Source of the DNA: Lethocerus indicus
Taxonomy: Eukaryota; Arthropoda; Insecta; Hemiptera; Belostomatidae
Direction: 5' to 3'
DNA: 64,000 nucleotides
NCBI GenBank assembly: GCA_019843655.1
Contig: JACDQD010000006.1
Coordinates: 21,842,246-21,906,245, forward strand
This document shows positions 12,616 through 25,500 of this stretch, in pieces. The notes under the pieces are model-generated. The model was not told where the DNA came from, did not search any database, and saw only the letters and a program-made list of their open reading frames with translations. Within the stretch, counting starts at the first letter, position 1. Each line of letters starts with the position of its first letter. A program made the translations under genes and the position numbers.

Positions 12616-15600
12616 CGCAAGTACGCGTTTTCAAGGTAAGCAAGACAGTTGACTACAGATCTCTTAAAGGTCAAAATGGTTATGATTCTGACCGATGAAT
12701 AAGTGAACCGTGGTTAAATTCTATTGCTACTCGCTATTTTAATTTTTTGAAGCCGAATCGATCACTTCGACCAGGTGCTCTTAAATTGCACCCGGTGTGA
12801 GGATGGCGCATAAACACTGGCGCAACTTACCTCCTTCGAGGGCTTCCCTTGTTTTATTTATACACCGAACAAAAATCCCGCAAATCGGCTTCCACTAAGT
12901 AAGTTAAGGGCTTCATTATTTCACTACGATTGTGAACAGTTTTTGCCCACTTTCTGCTCTCGAATATTCAGCTTGTCTCAGAACAAACGAAGGAATTGAA
13001 TAAGTAATGGTTCGCGGTAACAAACAAAAGACTAGCGTCAAACAACTACAACATAAGTACCAAGAATAAATATTTTAATGAACCCGGATGTATATATACC
13101 ATTTTCATCCACGTTTATCAGAAAATATCTAATAGTCTGAAATAAATGTATATAGTTGCCTACACGTAACAGTAGTATGTAATATGATATAAATATGGTA
13201 ACATCGACTCACTGAAAGAGTGTCGAACGCGTTCTCAAGACGAGAAACAAAAATTACCCAACTGCCCAGCAGTAAACCGGGATTTTTAAACAGGAAGTAC
13301 ACACTAGACTCAACTAACGAACGCGATTAGCTCGGACCGTTCGGCGGGATGATATATTAGGGGACGCCACGTCAAAGGCGAGTAATCCGATGATACATCG
13401 TTAGGTGCATTCCTAAAACACAGGACCGAGATAAAAAAAAACTGATTTTGGCAGGTGACACCGCTCGCCGTTTAATCCACCAAGACCGGTTAAATGAAAG
13501 CGTTCAAAATAGGCCTTGACCAAATTTCGTTTCAAAATTGTTATAACGCTTAAATTTGTTGACTCGCGTAGGATAACGATTGTTTAATTTTATCAGCTCA
13601 TTCGTGACAGCCTACTACTCTACTTCTAACTGTACAAATAAATACTGATATATTAAGTAAATATATATGTTTTACATAACACTCTATATAAATATGTGAA
13701 TAAACAATAACTGCTACATAATTTATGATAATTTAATAAATTCCTTTTCATTCTTTTTCTCTTAAGATTATTATTATTCCAAACTAATACAGAAACCGGT
13801 TTAGATCACCAAACGAATTAGAGTAAGTGATAAATACATTTCACGAATTGAATTTCAGTTAATGCATCCCTACTCCCCTAACACCATTAAACAGACCCCC
13901 AAACATCCAATCTCAATTCACAACCCAGCATGTCGCACCCCCAGACGCGACAAAAGGGCGGGCATTGCCCCCCCCCCTCTTCACCACTTTCCCGGGTTCC
14001 GTTTCATCCAATTTTTCACCCTAACACGTTTTAAGGGCTCTCGCACGGCCTTTCAATAACTGATCCCATTCAATTTGCGCCGTCTACGTAATTACACTAC
14101 TATTCATTTATATTTTCGAACCGGGACTCCCTAATTCGTGACTCAGACATACGCACATAAGTTTTCAATGGTTCCGAACCCACCTCAAATGGAGAAGTCT
14201 AAGGGCATTTTGAAACACCGCCTTAGATGGAACTTTATCATTTAAAACACAGATTCGATCGGACGGACTGGTTCGATTACGATTCCTAACGGTTATTACA
14301 AGCATAAAATGGATTTTCAATTTTCATACAAAATAATTAATTGATTTTCTACATGACCGCTGAAAACTTGTTGTCAGTAACTTGGACAACAAGAAGTAAT
14401 AATGATTGCGTTACACATATCCAGATAGTATTAACTGAGATGATAAGGCCACATAACCAATCAATTTCTACGTATTGATAAATACACCTTGCTTTGATTC
14501 ACTTCGACGTCATTTATGTAATGTGTTCATATCAATCAGCTTAAACATAGGGCTGACCTAATCCCATTTAGCTGCTAATCCGTTGTCAGAAATTTCTTTT
14601 ATTCCAATACTATAAGATTGGCTTAATACATTTTACCTAAAGAATAGTTTCACCAATTTTCAGGAAAATTATATTTTAATAACAATCTAGGAACAAAAGT
14701 AATATTCACAATATTAACGTTCTAGAGAAACTAATCTCAGTACAAAGTCAAACATTCACTTAGTTAAATATTCCATCCACAGCTCAAGGTAGGAAGTATA
14801 TTATACAGGAAGTACAGTATATTTGCGATAGTAAAAAAAAGTAGAATGCTGCCCCTACTGTACATTTTAAATAGCTTACTGTTATCGTTTTAAGCTAAAG
14901 GGGTAACAAGAAGTTAAACTTGGAGCAATGAGTCATTCAAACAAGAGATAAGAAGAATTATGTACACGTTTTTCAACAACAAACAAACTATTTTAAATAG
15001 TTCGAGTAGCTTCTTACGATTAAATTTATGGTGTCAGATTATAATCAAATAATAATCAATTATCACTTTATCAGAGACCCTTTTATAACAAAGAAACCCG
15101 TCATTTTAACTGGAATTCAAAAATAATTATTCTCCAGGATAATATTATTATAGTAGTATAATAAACACTATTATTTTACTATAATTGGGCTAATTTTACG
15201 ATTATAAGAATAATAGAATTATTTATTAAACATATATTCAGCAACAATAGAAATTTCAAAATTGCATCGTCGCCACAACAAAAGACTGTCAAATGTAAAT
15301 TCAATACACATTCACAAGAGTAATTACTTCAGTGATGGGGAAATACGCGACTTGAGGATGACTAGGAAAGTACGTGAAACTGGGTTTTTGCAGCAGTTTG
15401 GATTTCACAGAACGCTATCGCGATTCGAACGAACACCGTTCGCTCTGATAAACTGGAGCGCCTACTGGACCTATTGCGACCAATATCTATATCAATAACT
15501 TCTTTTGATAAACAAAAACAGTGGCGCGGGTATCGATATTTCGATCCCATTCCTGCCTAGATCGTAGATCTGCAGCTCAATTAAATTATCGAATATTAGA

Positions 15601-18600
15601 GTTATATAGAAGTGTGTGTATGTGTACGTGCGTGTTGTTCCTGTACACGCAAATTGTTATAAATGCTCATTCATTCTTATTTATTACAAACGTTATCATT
15701 TATTTCAAACTGGATAACCGTAGATTTAACATCGAATTCGGAAAATTCAAATAATTTAACATCCTGGTTGTCACGTTGCACCGTTACATTTTTAATTACT
15801 TGTGCAATAAATATTAGAACACCTCTAATCCAAGTCGTACATTTACAAAATGGACCCTAGAGTAGCTTTCTACTCCTGAAAATTTCACAAGCAACGTCAC
15901 TTTTGTTCCATTTTTATACCAAATAATAATCTAATTATATCATAAATTCTTGCGCTTATCTTTAAATTATTTTATAGAACCAGCAGAGTTTGATACATAA
16001 TTCATGTAAATTAGTTATTTCGTCGTGATTCGTGGGTAAGTAAGTAACCTAGCTAACCGATGCCATGGAACTATCTTTAGCACAAACCTAGTTTAGTAGG
16101 TGTATCCGCCATAACATTTAGTAGTTACAATTCCTGGCGATTTAGTTAACAGAAAATCAATACTGCTCAATCTGTCAAAACGTTGCGTCCCTGAGGGTGA
16201 ACAAGGTTTGCAATACCGCAAAATGTCCCGACTATCGCGGGGACGCTCAATTCTTCTTGAACTAGCCCAGAGAGAAAGTACCTCTGGAATGCGTACAAAA
16301 CCTCCCAAAAGAAATACCTTCCTGTACAGGTTGTCCAACCTCTCGATCACCCATTCTAGCACCACATTTTATAACATATGCTACTTTTCAACAAAGTATT
16401 GTGGTTGACATTGCTAAAGTGCGCCATTTCTAGTGTTTTCGATACCTTTTGATTAATTTTAAATGGGAATTTAAAAAGTACGTCTCCATTAAATCCAGTT
16501 CCTTCTACAGGTGTAATTAGTCGCTCCTTACTTCGAAGAAAAGTGCAAAAATTCGACCACAGTTTACAATACGATAAAAACGCAGATATTTTCTACCAAT
16601 TGAAAATCCGAATACTGCTGGTATAGGCAATAGTTTTGAAAAAGAATGAAATATAAGCGACTCTCTTGTATTCTGTTTAACCAGATGGGACGCTTCAATA
16701 ACACAGCATTCGTAGGTTGTCTATCTGGCCTATAATCTATGAGCAAACAGAGGAAGGCAAATGATAAACACCGGACTCCGAACGCGAATTATTTCAAGCC
16801 TGGGTACAGTAAATTAATTTACGATGTTAGAAAATCCAATCCGCAGGACTTAACACATTATTGTTACAATTCAGAATTAAATATACCAGAGAAATTCGTC
16901 AATAAATCTTCAGCTGTAATACATTAACAGTGTTAACTAATTATTGGGGACGATAGTACTGTGTTTTGCTTTATTGGAGCAAATACGTGGGATAGGTAGC
17001 AAATAGGTGACATGTTCTCTGTTCTATACCCAAATTCACGATTTTCAGGCCGAATTTCAAATCACCGTTAGACATCAACGTAGAAAAAGGCTGTGAAGCA
17101 ACCGGACTTTTAACTTACAGAATAGAATAAAATTTGAAATTTATAGCCAGCTAGAAATTTTATGTGTATCTTGTGTCAGTTCGGAAAGGCCGTCCACCCA
17201 TTAAAAAAGCGGTCAAGGTCGGGTTTCAAAACGGAAACGTAGGTCCTCTCGGCAGATTCTACCGAAAAGCTTTTCTGAGAAAGTTGTACAGGACAAATGG
17301 CCCGGATAGGAAGAAACCGCGCCCGGTTTCTATAAGAGCCGTAAATCTATCTAAGGTAACAACGCTCGATTAAACGCGCCGGTTAAAGAAAGGGGAGGAG
17401 GTACTTTCACTGGCAATTCACCCGTCCCGGCGGGTACAAATGTCAAACTCACCCCAAAAACGGAAACCGCAGACGTTCCAACGTGTCGCAGTGTCCAGTC
17501 CGATCGTAACGAAAATAAACGTTAACGGTTTTCTGTTTCGGGGACGAGTGGACGGAGGCGGAGGAGCAGTAGGCGACCTTCGAGGCCTGACCTCAACACT
17601 GAAGCCTCTAACAGATACCGTTACCACTCGGAGCCCATCGTCGTCGTTACACCTATCGCCAAATCCTGCTTCGACCTCCGTTGACCGATCAGTTTTGTCC
17701 ATAAAATTAACATAAGAAGCGAAAAATTAAGTCCCACTTTTCAGTTCAGTTGTCCTATTAAACGTTTTAACTGCGAGAGGGCAGACGAGCCACTTGTTTT
17801 AAGTATAGTGCGGTCACGAAATGAGCGGATCGTTTAGGGACTTCATTTCGGCGATTTCTTCCACAATATAATTTCCGATGTGGGTCACATAGTGTCAAAC
17901 GTTTTCTTACCACATCTTTCTGTCGCACTCTGCATTTACTTTGTTCTCCACACTTTCTAAACTTTCCTGAATTACATGAAACGCTTGTCAGTTAGTTCCG
18001 AAAATGCGTCTAACGAAAACCATTGATGTTAAGAACTATCGGATAGGCTCACTTAAAACAAGGTACTACAATAACTGTCCTGTGTCGGTAAGGTTGTTTG
18101 TGTGACATTTAAGGAAATAAAAACAAATGAATTATAGATTTAAACTAAAAAATAGAGCACATCCAAAGGAAATTTTTTCCCGGATAAGCAAACAACCTAG
18201 AAAAAGCAATACTAATCTCAAAGGTTGAAGGTTTACACGTCAAATTACACACTGTAAACCTTAGACTAGGGCTAGTTTGACAGATGTAACTGTGGAGAGT
18301 GAAGCCAAGAACTGGAATCAACCTATAATACCCCAAACAAATCATGCTTAACGTTTTACGTTATACGCATTTACTACGTAATAATGCACAAATGTAAAAA
18401 ACTTCTGATTGAGCACATAGTACGAAGGAGGCTTTACAATGGCACAATTGTGTTCGAACGATAAAAGATAAGAATTAAATAATAACGGGGTCCACACAAA
18501 AGATACCGCGCTAATTAGCGGACAATGGGAAATTCCGGGGAAATTTAAAGCGTGTCGCAATATCGTTGCATTTAGGTGTAACTCTTTATTTTTGGTTTCG

Positions 18601-18770
18601 TACGGGACGATACCATTCCTGCCGAAAAGGAAGCGCTACAGGTGTCGACACGCCTTGCGACATACGCATCGGGCTTTGGAACGGAACTTTCTTCAACGTA
18701 TGAAACCTAAATTTAAAACAATTGATATTTCATTACTCAATGACATCACAGCCCCCCGATAATCCGAGAA

Positions 18771-18799
18771 GTACAGTGAAGTGTAGTACTTCACAGTAC
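18771..18799. repeat. 12-bp inverted repeat, one mismatch
   Basis: GTACAGTGAAGT and ACTTCACAGTAC are separated by GTAGT, forming a tight hairpin with one mismatched pair. The arms do not extend outward. Confidence 0.7.
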
Positions 18800-19693
18800 G
18801 AGTGATGTAAGCGACAGTGCAAACAGGATGCCTCACAAGTGTCCCATGTGCCAAGTGATTCACACTGCTACTGAAGATAGCGAACGGCCGAAACCGGTAT
18901 AGCAAATGACCAAACCAGCGAGAGGGACCAGAAAACAGTGAAAACTATACTATTTCAAACCCTCGCAGACCACAAAATAGGCATTCCGAACTGAAATGTA
19001 GTTTTTATATTTTATTGTTTGACATTGCATGCTGTGTCTAATCTACACTTAATCTAATGTAACCGAAGGAGAACACAAACGCCTAGTAAAAGGAAAATGA
19101 AAAAGGGACGGCAGCGTTTTGGCATTTGTAAAACGCCCTTTATATCTTTACTCAGTTTAATTTATAAACTGTATACTCAATGACTGTGGATAAAACACCA
19201 ACATTCAAATATAAACTGTCGTCAATTGGATCTTCAATATTTTCCCCAAAACAAAAGGCATACACCATATCGGACGTCTAACTCAAGGTGAAAAGCATAA
19301 TTATTCGTGCCTAAAATAATGCAACGCTTAAGTTCTATAAATGATAACCTCAGACTTGGATCACGTCCACAAAAAAAATGTCTGTGGGTAATAATATTCG
19401 CATTATAAATGTCTGATTTTATAACGCGAAAATATATGCAACGACATTATACTCCGCGATTTATCCTATTTGAATATTCAGTGCGACCACCAACGACAGG
19501 TTTATAAATAGGGTTTTGGAAAAGATAATGGGCCAAATATAAAAAGCTGGCCGCGAAGTGTCAATTACATTATCCGCATTACACATTTTCAACGCGTACT
19601 GAAAATTTTTCAAAACAATTATAACAGTGTTAATTTTGTAGAACAGTTACAAGGGAGTTATTGAAAAATTACTGGTATCTACTAATATTTATA

Positions 19694-19721
19694 TTATAAA
19701 TAATAATAATATTATTTATAA
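19694..19721. repeat. 11-bp perfect AT hairpin
   Basis: TTATAAATAAT and ATTATTTATAA flank a 6-nt AATAAT loop. It lies in AT-only sequence, so chance or slippage origin is likely. Confidence 0.6.
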
Positions 19722-22024
19722 ATCTACAAATATTTACCAACATATTTTCGTTAAGATATTTAATAATGTTCCTGTTTATTTTAAGGCCACTGCAAAAGAG
19801 CGGCTGTAGGAATAACGCATGGACTCTAAACAAATTGAAAACGCTTTCATGGGAGCAGATGTGAACAGACAGTGGGCAGGTGTGCCAATGCCTAGGAAAG
19901 GTCTAGCGCCCGTTCGACAAAAACTTCGGTATATATTACCACCAGAAAGCTGGAAACTGATTCTACCTGAGCCAAGTTTCGATACGAAACATTGCCAGCT
20001 TAGTACACGATTGAAATTCAAAAATTATAGCCAGTGGTCTTAACTTTCTCACAAGAATAGTCACGTTATTTTAAAATAGAATTTTTTTCCTATCGCTCTA
20101 AAGGATGAATGACCCTAGGCCGTGACTTTCACCGGCCATAAAAATGTTGACCTTTATCATTTTTAAACTGTCGAATAAGATATAATAATGAATACCGTAT
20201 CTGAAAGTAGCACAGATCTATATCTAATCGGAGATAACGTTAGATAGCTATAGGCGCAAATTTAAGATAAGAAGTTTTTCAGACGATAACCTTGTCCTTA
20301 CTTGTAGTTGATCGAAGGTTTACACAAGCTGTTTTCACTCAGTTTCATGCTTATCCAAAACTAGCCTTACAGGGATTTTAAGAACATATAAACTACTAAA
20401 GGATTTCCTACAGGCAATTTCGACGATATATTGCCATCCTTTAAAGGAAAAAAGATAAGGACAGATTAAATAATAGGGTGCATTCGTACTCCACTCACAC
20501 AGACGTACCTCGGCAGCATCTCAGTGTACGCAATGTTGCCGTAGTTAATTACACAGAAACATCCCCCCAGAGATTATTTTGACACGGGATTCGTGTCGGG
20601 GACCGGTTTTAAATATTCACTTAAAACAACGATTGTTCTCTAAACTCCTATATGTGACGGGTAAATAAAATAACCCCGGGGGCTATTCTTGGGACCGAGC
20701 CAAAAGAAGATACCGAATGCATTTAACTAATCCGATTAAAAATGACCCGTACGACTATAGTTAGTAATATCTCCTAATAATTAAACAGTAATAATTTACA
20801 GTAATATAATTTATAAAGGTACAGTTTCTAGCGAATTATTCTAGACGAAATGAATAATCTCTAGAATTAAAAGAAAGGAATTAACTAGGACCATTCGGCA
20901 GGCAATATGGATTTCAAACTTATCTAATCATACGTGACCGCTTCCCCATCCTATATACTGCTTATTTCTATCGCTACTTAACACAATCAAAAAACCCTAG
21001 TTGGGTATGACATAAGGAAAATGTAGCGACGGAATATTTGCCTCTTAAGCCTCTAGGAATTCCTTCTGGGAGCCCGGTGAATCACAAGGAAAATAAAAAC
21101 TTAGTTGGCTGCACTCAGAAATAGACGAGAAACAAAACCGGGCAGTAAAATTATCTAGACACAAAATTATCTACATGAAATATTGTAGTGGTTTAAAAGA
21201 GTAAAAACAACGGTCTGCATTAATTATCATCATAAAATACTGAAAATCAGTATTTTTAAAATTTTGTGGAAGTTAAGATGAACACCGTTCAGCTTTGTTA
21301 ACAGTAACAAAGTGACAGACAGAAAAACAATAGTGACGACTGCCACAACTAGATTAGGGAAGACATCATTCATTCAGCGAAGGTAAGAGCCTGGCAAATG
21401 TAAGACATTAGAAAAACAAATTAATGTACATGGCTCCTCCGCCTGCTGAAGCTCAGAGACCTCCGCACGTCTTAATCGACCTTTCAAAATCTTCCAAGTA
21501 AAAGGCAGGTGAATGTGATTAATACGAAAAAATTAACTTCGGCAACGGGACAAATTTTTGTTGATGCAATAGTATTTCGTCATCTATTTGCATTTAATGA
21601 AATAGTAATTCGTATAGGTAAATAACTGCGAATTTTCCATCTATTTTTTATTTATCTGTACAAGACCTTCGATTTGAAAGCTATTTACATGTATACACTG
21701 AATACAGAATAACTTAATTTGAGAATACAACAATGACCTTACTGATTGTTTTTCTATATCATTTACAAGAACAGCTGTAGCCATTCCTCACTTGAACGTT
21801 CTGAGCTAGAAGGACTATAGGGAGTTTCTTATTTACAGAATAATTTTATGTGTACTTGTTTAAGAGATACGTTATTTCCTTTTTTTTCAATAAATATTTC
21901 CTATTTTCAGACATAATATATGCAATATAATAGTCCGCCAGTTTCTGCGTCCGATTAAACCAAATACTACGGATGTAAGTAAAATTATGGAAATTAACTT
22001 AAAGAAACTCTCGAGTGGTTATTT

Positions 22025-22573
22025 TTGGAAGTGACCATTCAAAGCCATAAATCTGAAGACATGCAGGGTTTTATGACGGCCGCCGGTAGTGTACAAAGGC
22101 ATCCGGGAAATCAAGGATCGGTAAATCACCAGGAAAAATGTATTTTCCGTCACTGGTTGAATGGTACGGAGAAAAGTGCGATGCAACCACCTAGGTTGTT
22201 GGCGCGACAATGGCTACGGGTCAAAACCTATAGGGCCCCAATGGGAGAGCCGTTTCCAGGCTCTGCTGTTACCTGCCGCCGGGAGGACGGGCTGGTGACC
22301 CCGGACTTCGAGAAAGTGGGAAGAAAGTGTTGCCAAAGACAACTCCGAGTAGGACCTTTCACCCAGCCGGGAGTCCACTGGCTAGCGCCCCATGCCAATA
22401 CTTCCCTCTCACCCATAATCACGTCCTCTTCTCTTCTCTCTCTCTCTCTCTATCCCTCACTAGGCAGGCGTAGGTTTCCAAACCGGAGAAAGCATCATAG
22501 TGCAACCCATATTAATGACACCCGGAGAAAAAAAAGGAAGGTACGTCGGATATCGTTCTCGAGGCCGATCTAA
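22025..22573 (+). other. Unrecognised 182-codon open frame in a GC-rich patch
   Basis: One of the two longest open frames in the window. It has no domain, signal peptide or membrane segment that I recognise. Its Ser/Leu run is produced by the CT microsatellite at 22.42-22.45 kb. Opposing minus-strand frames occupy the same GC-rich patch, which argues for chance openness. It could mark an exon of a noncoding transcript. Confidence 0.15.
22424..22453. repeat. (CT)n microsatellite
   Basis: Pyrimidine tract beginning GTCCTCTTCTCTT and running into TCTCTCTCTCTCTAT. Confidence 0.9.
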
Positions 22574-25500
22574 AGAGCTATGTCGGATCAGAACGTATTT
22601 GCCACGTCTTTTCGCGGCAACCTTAAATAATAATAATCTTAATTTCTCTTTCAAAATATTGTGTGCAATGACGCCTGAATCATACAGTAAATCATTGGGA
22701 GGGGCCATAATTACACAGAAGACTAGGAAAAATCGCAGCGCAATGGTAATTAGAGAATGTTAAATTAAACTGTAATAAGTTTTATAGTTTTCATTAAAGA
22801 CCCAGATTTACGACTGTTTTGATGTTGGCAGATGTTAATGACATTGTCTACCTAATGAAGACTCTAGACCTGTATAGCAGTTGTCATGAAATGTAGCTGT
22901 AATTATAACCGCTTCTTTCTTATAATATTTCACCCATAATAACCTAGATTGTTGCAATAGGAACAGTGGCATATTACCAAAATGGTCGTGAGACCAAATC
23001 ACAGACTTGTGAAGGAGTGCAAAAGGAATGAAGAGCTCTTAAGATAAATAATACTGGCGCGGTTGTAAACTCTGACAATCTCATCACGTATCGGAATGGT
23101 CGACCTCATAATCGTAAATATAAATTTGCGAGATATGAATAAAGCTAATGTAAATACTACACTTCCGAAAGTCACAGCGACATGTAGTCGGCGATAGGAT
23201 AGACCGTTTTCAAAGCATTCATGTACTACTACAATTGAAAAATTTTACTAATATCCCATTTCTGCGAATTATGCCTAATAATCGCACAAGATATATTAAA
23301 ATTCTGCAATTTCTACGTGAACGGAAAAAACCTTAAAACCACACTGATAACATAAGTCTTAATTCTATACTAATTACCTACTGAAATTAATAATTAACTA
23401 ATGTTAACGCGTTACGTCATAAATTTAGAAGTATATTCGTTACTTCTAAAATATCTGAAATACTATCTTTGATTCGCTATTAGGGATTAGAAATGCAGTT
23501 TGACCTTACCAAGGACGCCCCGATGAATGGATACCACTACCTTCGAATGTATTATCCAAACTGAATTTTACCATCAACATGTAAGGCTGAAACTTGTGCC
23601 GTCCCTTTGCGTGCATACATATCAGAAACATATACCCAGCCCGCCTGCAAATACGAGAGGTACATTTTCATATAATTAAACCGTCAACCACAACATTTAT
23701 TAATTCTAAATTAATTTTTGCTGCCTTATCATTTCTCTCGCTTAGTTTACGAATTATATCATTATCAAGTGACATCCATTTAAAGTTAAATGTTAAAAGG
23801 TCTTCACAGCGTTATCAACACTCGGTAATGTTTTAAAGATAAAAGATGTCGATGAAACCTGTTCAAACATCTCTCGTCTCTCAGCTCCTCGTTATGGGGG
23901 GCAATGGAAGTAATTTCTATCGAATATATAATATATATTTTAATATATATATTAAATCTCATTTACGCAAAATACAGGCAATGTAAAGATAAGTGTGACA
24001 TTCCGTGTTTGCTTCTGATAGAGTAGAAACTATGTAGATTTGATTAACGTGTCGAATTTACATTTCCCGCATTACATTAAAGGCAATGTACGATCGCCTG
24101 TTGGGAATTGCTATAGCCACGTAACGATATTAGATTAGCCAAAAGTTAGAATCTCCCTTTCTTTCCTCCTCGTTCTAAAGTTTTCGCAACCGTCGCTGTT
24201 CTCTTGACTTCATCCGTCCTCAGTTTAAAGTTTATAAACACAATAAGTTCATTGAAGGTGGTTTCCAATGATACAAACAAATCGTCCTAATTCATATCAC
24301 CTAGACTGATGCGAAGTCTTGGCTACGAACACTTGAATGTCCTGTCAGTTATAACGACGCGTCCAAAATATTCCATACCCGTACCGCATCAAACTTAATG
24401 GGAGCCCGTATAACTACGCTAAACTAGTTACAGCGGAGTTCCAATTTACCCGCATGCTCGAACACACAGTGCGACTCGGATGGTGCGCGAATCACGCACT
24501 ATAGGGATTGCGTGAGGCAACCACGCGCCACCTATTGACTTCGCCGGCCTTCGTATCGCGAACACGTCGTCTAACCAATAAAACAGCAAGACTAAACGGT
24601 TCAACTACTTTGGGGATGACGGAGCCGGCATTGCAAGTTCATCTTTTTAGGAATAGGTCAATAAGCGTTTTAAAAATAATGTCTACTCCTACAGCAATAT
24701 TAATGTAACTCGATCCCACTGTTGTGAGAACAACTTTCAAACGTAAACAGCATGCAGGTAACGATTTTACCCTCGTCTAATTAGTATATTCCGTCTAAAC
24801 CCAATATTCCAGGATTTGATTGGGAAATCACAAGGGTACATAATTTGATGCACACTCACGCACGGGGCGTGATTGGAGTATCAAGAGTGGGTTCTTAGAA
24901 GTGACCTTTCAGGTCGCGTCCGCGCCGCACAAAAAGCCCCAGCGTCCTTCACTCAACTTTCCCATGTACTTTAGCAACCGGAAGAACAGACTCGGCGCTT
25001 CAGGAAACGGCGCAGAATATCCTACAATGATCTGACTTTCGAGAAGATATAATTCTATAACTCTTTTTAAGACCGATGTCCACCCAAATGGCAGTATGTG
25101 TTCTATCAACATTAGAATTCAACAACGTCAATAACGTCTTTTTATTTTTTATATAATTATTACGCAGTCCGATATGACATCAAATATCATAAATCGCCGC
25201 GTTAGTTGAAAGGCAGAGGTTATTAAAACAAAATTGATATTTAACAACAAATAACACATTTTAGTTTTATGATTTATTCTGTGTGGTGTGAAATGTGACA
25301 GTGCTTGAATGTGGAGAGTCCTACAGGTCGTCGGTTATGGATCGGTGCTCAAAGCTATTTAATGTAGGGGTCTGTCAATTCTCAGTTAAATGGTCGATCA
25401 TCGTTATATGACCTCAAACGGTAGGCGCCATATTTTAATTCGTCGCGTACTTTCATTCTAATTGACCAGTTTCGATTGACAAGCCGTATCTTGTGTACAG

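Larger units (their letters stand above)
12616..22000. other. No gene recognised
   Basis: Mostly AT-leaning sequence with scattered CpG-rich patches (13.86-14.06, 17.16-17.72 kb), a 10-C run near 13.97 kb and small hairpins listed separately. The open frames of 60-95 codons lack recognisable motifs and overlap frames on the opposite strand. No tRNA-like cloverleaf was noticed. Confidence 0.5.
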
